Of a stretch of DNA of 64,000 nt, positions 60,659 through 64,000 are shown piece after piece. The position numbers and the translations under genes are program-made. Position 1 is the first letter of the stretch; each line of letters opens with the position of its first letter. This DNA is from Desulfosporosinus fructosivorans (GTDB lineage: Bacteria > Bacillota > Desulfitobacteriia > Desulfitobacteriales > Desulfitobacteriaceae), in assembly GCF_004766045.1 (NCBI RefSeq), contig NZ_SPQQ01000004.1, positions 62,001 to 126,000 of the forward strand, given 5' to 3'. The notes under the pieces are model-generated. The model did no database searches. It worked only from the letters and a program-made list of their open reading frames with translations, and was not told the origin of the DNA.

Positions 60659-60979
60659 TTGTCTGATATAAACCCATCTGACTTGGAGCACTTAGCTGAA
60701 AACATGGAAAAGGCTGAGAAATCCGAGAAAGCTATGAGTATGGTAAGCTTTAAGGATCTATTTACACCTGCTTTTATGACGACTTACACAGACTTTGCTA
60801 ATTTTGGCGAGCTGCTTGTCGTTGGTAAATTCAATGTAAACAGCTTCGAGGAATTCTTGGCACTTCTAGGCGAATCCTTTGATGAATTTCTGAAGAAAAC
60901 AACTAAATTCCAAGGCTGGGAAGAAATGCAATCAACCGCTGTTGCTGAATACATGAAAAAGGAAAATTCAAAGATTTAA
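60659..60979 (+). CDS. Hypothetical protein (106 aa)
   Basis: TTG at 60659 behind AAAGGTGG is chosen over an ATG at 60623 that lacks a ribosome site. The helical, acidic protein reads INPSDLEHLAENMEKAEKSE, then KDLFTPAFMTTYTDFANFGE and FLALLGESFDEFLKKTTKFQ. It looks like a small cytosolic protein of Firmicutes with no known name. Good terminator follows. Confidence 0.7.
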   Translation: MSDINPSDLEHLAENMEKAEKSEKAMSMVSFKDLFTPAFMTTYTDFANFGELLVVGKFNVNSFEEFLALLGESFDEFLKKTTKFQGWEEMQSTAVAEYMKKENSKI

Positions 60980-60984
60980 CTATT

Positions 60985-61022
60985 CTAGAGAACCGATCGC
61001 TTATGGGTGGTCGGTTCTCTAG
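60985..61022 (+). terminator. Terminator after the 106-aa gene
   Basis: CTAGAGAACCGA and TCGGTTCTCTAG, perfect 12-pair stem with a 14-base loop. Confidence 0.75.
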
Positions 61023-61082
61023 AGCATTTCAAATAATTGATGGTTTCTTTAGGTTTGAGAAAAAAGAAAGGAGTGAGGAAAA

Positions 61083-61148
61083 ATGGGCGGTAAAACTCCT
61101 AACAAGAAGGAAACAAAAAAGCCAAAGCAACCAAAGAAGCCGAAATAA
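61083..61148 (+). CDS. Tiny Lys/Pro-rich peptide (21 aa)
   Basis: AAAGGAGTGAGGAAAA precedes ATG 61083. Twenty-one residues, MGGKTPNKKETKKPKQ then PKKPK, are almost entirely Lys and Pro. A terminator follows at 61183, so it is probably transcribed and translated. A nucleic-acid-binding or membrane-surface peptide is possible; nothing known. Confidence 0.5.
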   Translation: MGGKTPNKKETKKPKQPKKPK

Positions 61149-61182
61149 ATTTCACCTGGTTTTCAAAATATTTAAGGTTTTT

Positions 61183-61225
61183 CAGACTACACTGTTGGAC
61201 TATTCCAATGGTGTAGTCTGCTTTT
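61183..61225 (+). terminator. Terminator after the 21-aa peptide
   Basis: CAGACTACAC and GTGTAGTCTG with inner TTGG/CCAA pairing; followed by CTTTTCT. Confidence 0.75.
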
Positions 61226-61322
61226 CTGACAGAATCCTCCGTAAGTCATCAAGAGTCATGTTTAAGCCTCGATCTATTAACACCCCAAGTAATTCTCCCT
61301 TTATTCCTAATGAGTTATAATG

Positions 61323-61371
61323 AGCGTGATAAAGGAGTAACCATCACAGTTACTCCTTTATCACGCTTTGT
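61323..61371. terminator. Terminator after the aminotransferase gene
   Basis: AGCGTGATAAAGGAGTAAC and GTTACTCCTTTATCACGCT, perfect 19-pair stem, then TTGTTTC. It lies 9 bases past the aminotransferase stop and can act on the reverse strand. Confidence 0.8.
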
Positions 61372-61375
61372 TTCA

Positions 61376-62539
61376 CTACGCAGAGTGATAGATCTCTTTA
61401 AACTTATCGACGGCTTCCCCAATGTTAGCGTCTGTTCCCATCTCCTTCAAAGTCTCACCCACTAGTTCAATGGCTTTAACAAACATCTCTTCGGTTACAT
61501 TCCCCATATGACCGATTCGAAAAGCCTTCCCTGCTAAAGACGCTAAGGACCCGGCAATCACCATGCCCTTGGCCGCTAACCGGGAGCGGAACTCTGCATC
61601 GTTCACGCCCTCTGGATAGAGAATACAGCTTAAGGTAGGTGCTGCGACTTCCTCAGAGGCTAGGGGCTTCATTCCATAAACCCCCAAGCCAGCTCTTACA
61701 GCTCTTCCTAGGGCGTGGTGGCGACGATAACGAGTAGTCAACCCTTCCGCCATGACGATCTCCATACCTTTATTAAAGGCATAAATCATGTTCACAGGAG
61801 GAGTTGCATAATATTTACCTGGATCATTCATTATTGAGACCCAATTTTTAATATCCGTATAATATCCTAAGACGCTGGGCATGGCTTCGCGGGCAGCCAA
61901 TGCCTTTGGCCCAAATGCTAAAATTGCCAGTCCCGGAGGAACTCCAATTGCTTTCTGAGAGCCAGTGAACACCACGTCTAACTTGTAATCAGGGTGGCCG
62001 TAAGTTTTCTGCATATCCTCCTCGGTTGCAGCAGCTGCACAAACTCCATCAAGAATAAAGAGCGCTCCAGCTTTTTTAACGACAGGAACTAGGTCTTCCA
62101 AATGAGCCATTACGCCAGTCGATGTGTCAACATGGGTGACTGTTACAGCCTTAAAGCCTCCCTCAGCCAATTTTTCTTCGACTAACTCCTTTTTGATATG
62201 CTGTCCCCACTCCGCTTGAAGAGTTTCCACTTGAATGCCAAACGCTTTTGCCAGCGGGATAAAGCGGTCACCGAAATAGCCATGGCTTATGACCAGTAAT
62301 TTCTCCCCGGGAGCAACAGTATTAATAAGCGCAATTTCCATAGCCAGTGTTCCTGAGCCAGAAATTACGAAGACTTCCCCCTCAGTGTGAAATAACTTCT
62401 TGGTTAATTCAAGGCTGTTCTTGAAGATCTTTACGAACCGAGGATCTGTGTGAGCATAAGTTTCACTCGATAAAGCTGCATAAATTTCATCCACAACGGG
62501 TGTAGGCCCTGGGATGAGTAGCATTTCCCTATTAGGCAT
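61376..62539 (-). CDS. Class V aminotransferase (serine-glyoxylate/alanine-glyoxylate type)
   Basis: A 387-residue PLP enzyme of fold type I. LLIPGPTPVVDEIYAALSSE near the N-terminus is typical of the AGXT/SPT group; VISGSGTLAMEIAL binds PLP phosphate; Asp164 (LFILDGVCA) and Lys196 (FTGSQKAIGVPPG) hold the cofactor. C-terminal RIGHMGN is the family's end motif. It transfers amino groups between alanine or serine and glyoxylate or pyruvate. Start ATG 62539 behind AAGGGG; an ATG at 62572 is less likely. Stand-alone gene. Confidence 0.92.
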   Translation of the reverse strand: MPNREMLLIPGPTPVVDEIYAALSSETYAHTDPRFVKIFKNSLELTKKLFHTEGEVFVISGSGTLAMEIALINTVAPGEKLLVISHGYFGDRFIPLAKAFGIQVETLQAEWGQHIKKELVEEKLAEGGFKAVTVTHVDTSTGVMAHLEDLVPVVKKAGALFILDGVCAAAATEEDMQKTYGHPDYKLDVVFTGSQKAIGVPPGLAILAFGPKALAAREAMPSVLGYYTDIKNWVSIMNDPGKYYATPPVNMIYAFNKGMEIVMAEGLTTRYRRHHALGRAVRAGLGVYGMKPLASEEVAAPTLSCILYPEGVNDAEFRSRLAAKGMVIAGSLASLAGKAFRIGHMGNVTEEMFVKAIELVGETLKEMGTDANIGEAVDKFKEIYHSA

Positions 62540-62701
62540 GATTTTACCCCTTCCTTTTTTAGCACCAACCATTTCCAGTATTCCCTGATCTCCGCTTAAA
62601 TAATAGTATTATAACGACCAATTAATTAAGTTTCTCTTTTAATCTTCTATTTCCTGCTTTATTTTTGCATTTGGGTATGTATACAATTCTAAACAAAAAA
62701 C

Positions 62702-62735
62702 AAAAGCCATCACCAGATAGGTAATAGCTTTTAAC
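62702..62735 (-). terminator. Terminator after the carbonic anhydrase gene
   Basis: On the reverse strand AAAAGCTATTACC...GGTGATGGCTTTT (two mismatches) is followed by GTTTTTTG. It lies 12 bases past the carbonic anhydrase stop. Confidence 0.75.
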
Positions 62736-62746
62736 CAGGCTCATCA

Positions 62747-63394
62747 TTAGTTCGCTAATTCGAAGGATCCTTTATGAGAGTCGTAAATAAAGACCTCTCC
62801 CGTTTCAATGGTGTAATACATGCCAATAATTTCGATTTCTTTTCTGTTCAACTGTTCGACAATATAAGGATACGTTAACAAATGCTTGATCTGCTCAACA
62901 ATGTTCATTTGCTCGGTTAGCCATTCCCTATAGTCTAGATCCTTAGTTTTACCAGTAGCTTTCATTTCATCCAGTACTCTTGTTTTAACATTCTCAGATA
63001 ACTCTAACCATTTCTTAGTAGCAGGTATTTCATCAAGAACTTCATCTGGCAAATGGATTGCGGAACAACCTCCACAGTTAGAGTGTCCACAAATAATGAT
63101 ACTTTTTACTTTTAATATCTTGACTGCATACTCAATCGCTGACGTCGTCGCTGAAGTCCTCGAGTCGCACTCATGTGATTCCTGATATTTCGGAATAATG
63201 TTGGCGATATTTCTAACAACGAACAGTTCCCCTGGTAGCGACTTCGTGATCAGTTGTGGCACCACACGCGAATCCGAACAGGTGATGAACAAAGTATGAG
63301 GCTCTTGATGCCGTTTCAATCGACAAAATAAGTTCTTATGTTCCTCATAGTCTTGTGTTCGAAATTTTATTAGCCCAGCCTTTAAATAATCCAT
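62747..63394 (-). CDS. Beta-class carbonic anhydrase
   Basis: A 215-residue zinc enzyme interconverting CO2 and bicarbonate. All four zinc-site residues are present: Cys39 and Asp41 (ITCSDSRVVP), His104 and Cys107 (ICGHSNCGGC). GELFVVRNIANIIP and SAIEYAVKILKVKSIIICGH are standard blocks. GGAGGTAG precedes the ATG. Monocistronic with its own terminator. Likely supplies bicarbonate for carboxylations during anaerobic growth. Confidence 0.95.
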   Translation of the reverse strand: MDYLKAGLIKFRTQDYEEHKNLFCRLKRHQEPHTLFITCSDSRVVPQLITKSLPGELFVVRNIANIIPKYQESHECDSRTSATTSAIEYAVKILKVKSIIICGHSNCGGCSAIHLPDEVLDEIPATKKWLELSENVKTRVLDEMKATGKTKDLDYREWLTEQMNIVEQIKHLLTYPYIVEQLNRKEIEIIGMYYTIETGEVFIYDSHKGSFELAN

Positions 63395-64000
63395 AAGCTA
63401 CCTCCATTTTTTCGGTGCTTTCAGTCTCATCTATTGTTCAACAAACTCAATGGATTTATCAGTTTTAAAGAAAATTTCTCCGGTGGTTGCCTAAGTTGAG
63501 CACTTATACTTTCTGACTTTGCAAAGTAAAACAAAGTGTGTTTTTTCACTTAAAGCCTTCCACGCATGTTAAAACCCGAACCCAGACGTAAAGTCTCCTA
63601 CATGAAGAGTAGCATCCTGATAATTTAAAGTCAATATGGCAATTATTAATTTATCATATGTAAGATTCTTGGAATTATCGTTTTTTTATCTTAGCGAATT
63701 TTACAACAGCTAGAAATGTCCTAGAAATGGGCATTCTGCATTCTTTCCACAAGTTAAGCATTATGATAATTTACAATTACAAAAATAATACTTTATTGCA
63801 ACATACTTTTATTAATAACTTTTTTAATATTACAAAGAATTATACTTTGATCGGTGTATTCTTCAGGTTGAGATACATTTTAAACAGTTAAGCAGTCTGT
63901 GATATAATTATTTGAAAGACATTTATATATACAGCACCTTTTTGGTGAACTTGTTCGACTAGATTTGAACCAAAAGAAACACCCACTCCCACTTGTAGAA
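63395..64000. other. Intergenic region to the window end, with repeat copy D
   Basis: About 600 bases, very AT-rich, without a gene seen. Repeat copy D fills the last 60 bases and continues outside. Confidence 0.45.
63938..64000 (-). repeat. Hairpin repeat, copy D (cut by window end)
   Basis: Reverse strand: TTCTACAAGTGGGAGTGGG, spacer, GGTTCAAATCTAGTCGAA and CAAGTTCACC. Same order as copies A and B; the left end lies outside the window. Confidence 0.65.

Noticed and set aside
61003..61320. 105-codon plus-strand frame.
   Set aside because: Runs through a terminator, a tiny gene in another frame and another terminator; composition not coding.
1..64000. CRISPR array.
   Set aside because: No evenly spaced direct repeats of 24-40 bases were seen; the scattered hairpin repeats are unequal and far apart.

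Overview
The window reads as a chromosomal segment of an anaerobic, endospore-forming, AT-rich Firmicute, most like Desulfosporosinus or Desulfitobacterium. The evidence is low-GC coding with strong AGGAGG-type ribosome sites and frequent TTG/GTG starts, a Spo0E-like phosphatase, a Tat-exported molybdopterin oxidoreductase with NrfD and 4Fe-4S partners, iron-sulfur flavoproteins, a lactate permease, cyanophycin synthetase, and a selenocysteine-decoding capacity visible in selD. The genus is an inference.  Layout: 1-9.9 kb is a patchwork of small genes and remnants: an HTH regulator cut by the edge, an IS3-type fragment, a DJ-1 protein, a GNAT protein, an HTH/desulfoferrodoxin fusion followed by two iron-sulfur flavoproteins, fabZ, a holin-like gene with a partial duplicate 6.9 kb away, OsmC, and a 3' fragment of guaA.  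The most interesting part is 10.1-13.9 kb. A TDT/TehA-like membrane protein is interrupted by one in-frame TGA that is followed by a hairpin and 49 more residues including the last membrane helix, so it is very probably a selenoprotein. Upstream in the same direction lie a DsrE-family gene and a LysR gene; divergent from LysR is selD, which has its own in-frame TGA (Sec19) in the catalytic motif. Together these look like a selenium/sulfur module.  From 14.0 to 22.4 kb is a respiratory locus of the Ttr/Srd/Psr type: a Fe-S subunit, an NrfD membrane subunit and a 1050-residue Tat-dependent molybdoenzyme, preceded by an operon of PhnD-like lipoprotein, histidine kinase and NarL-type regulator. 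This is a split version of the TtrS/TtrR arrangement.  From 22.7 to 38.2 kb is accessory DNA: a frameshifted SWIM protein, a PIN/Phd toxin-antitoxin pair, two Fic/VbhA-type pairs (one Fic truncated), a DUF3102 protein, an AKR/MarR pair with matching operators, a TOTE-primase/PLD chimaera, an RHH-like gene with an operator over its promoter, integrase and IS91 remnants, a truncated Y-family polymerase with an intact LexA box, and an ImmA/HTH pair.  From 38.4 to 64 kb are mostly housekeeping and stress genes: a possible small RNA, a DUF3862 lipoprotein, tRNA-Thr, a DUF3846 protein, an amidohydrolase divergent from cphA, tRNA-Gln, Spo0E-like, WrbA, an ArsR/permease/CDF metal cluster, a flavodoxin-fold protein, an acyltransferase, lactate permease, ribosomal L25/Ctc, a class V aminotransferase and a beta-carbonic anhydrase. 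Five related non-coding hairpin repeats are scattered through this half. Many small genes end in clear intrinsic terminators.
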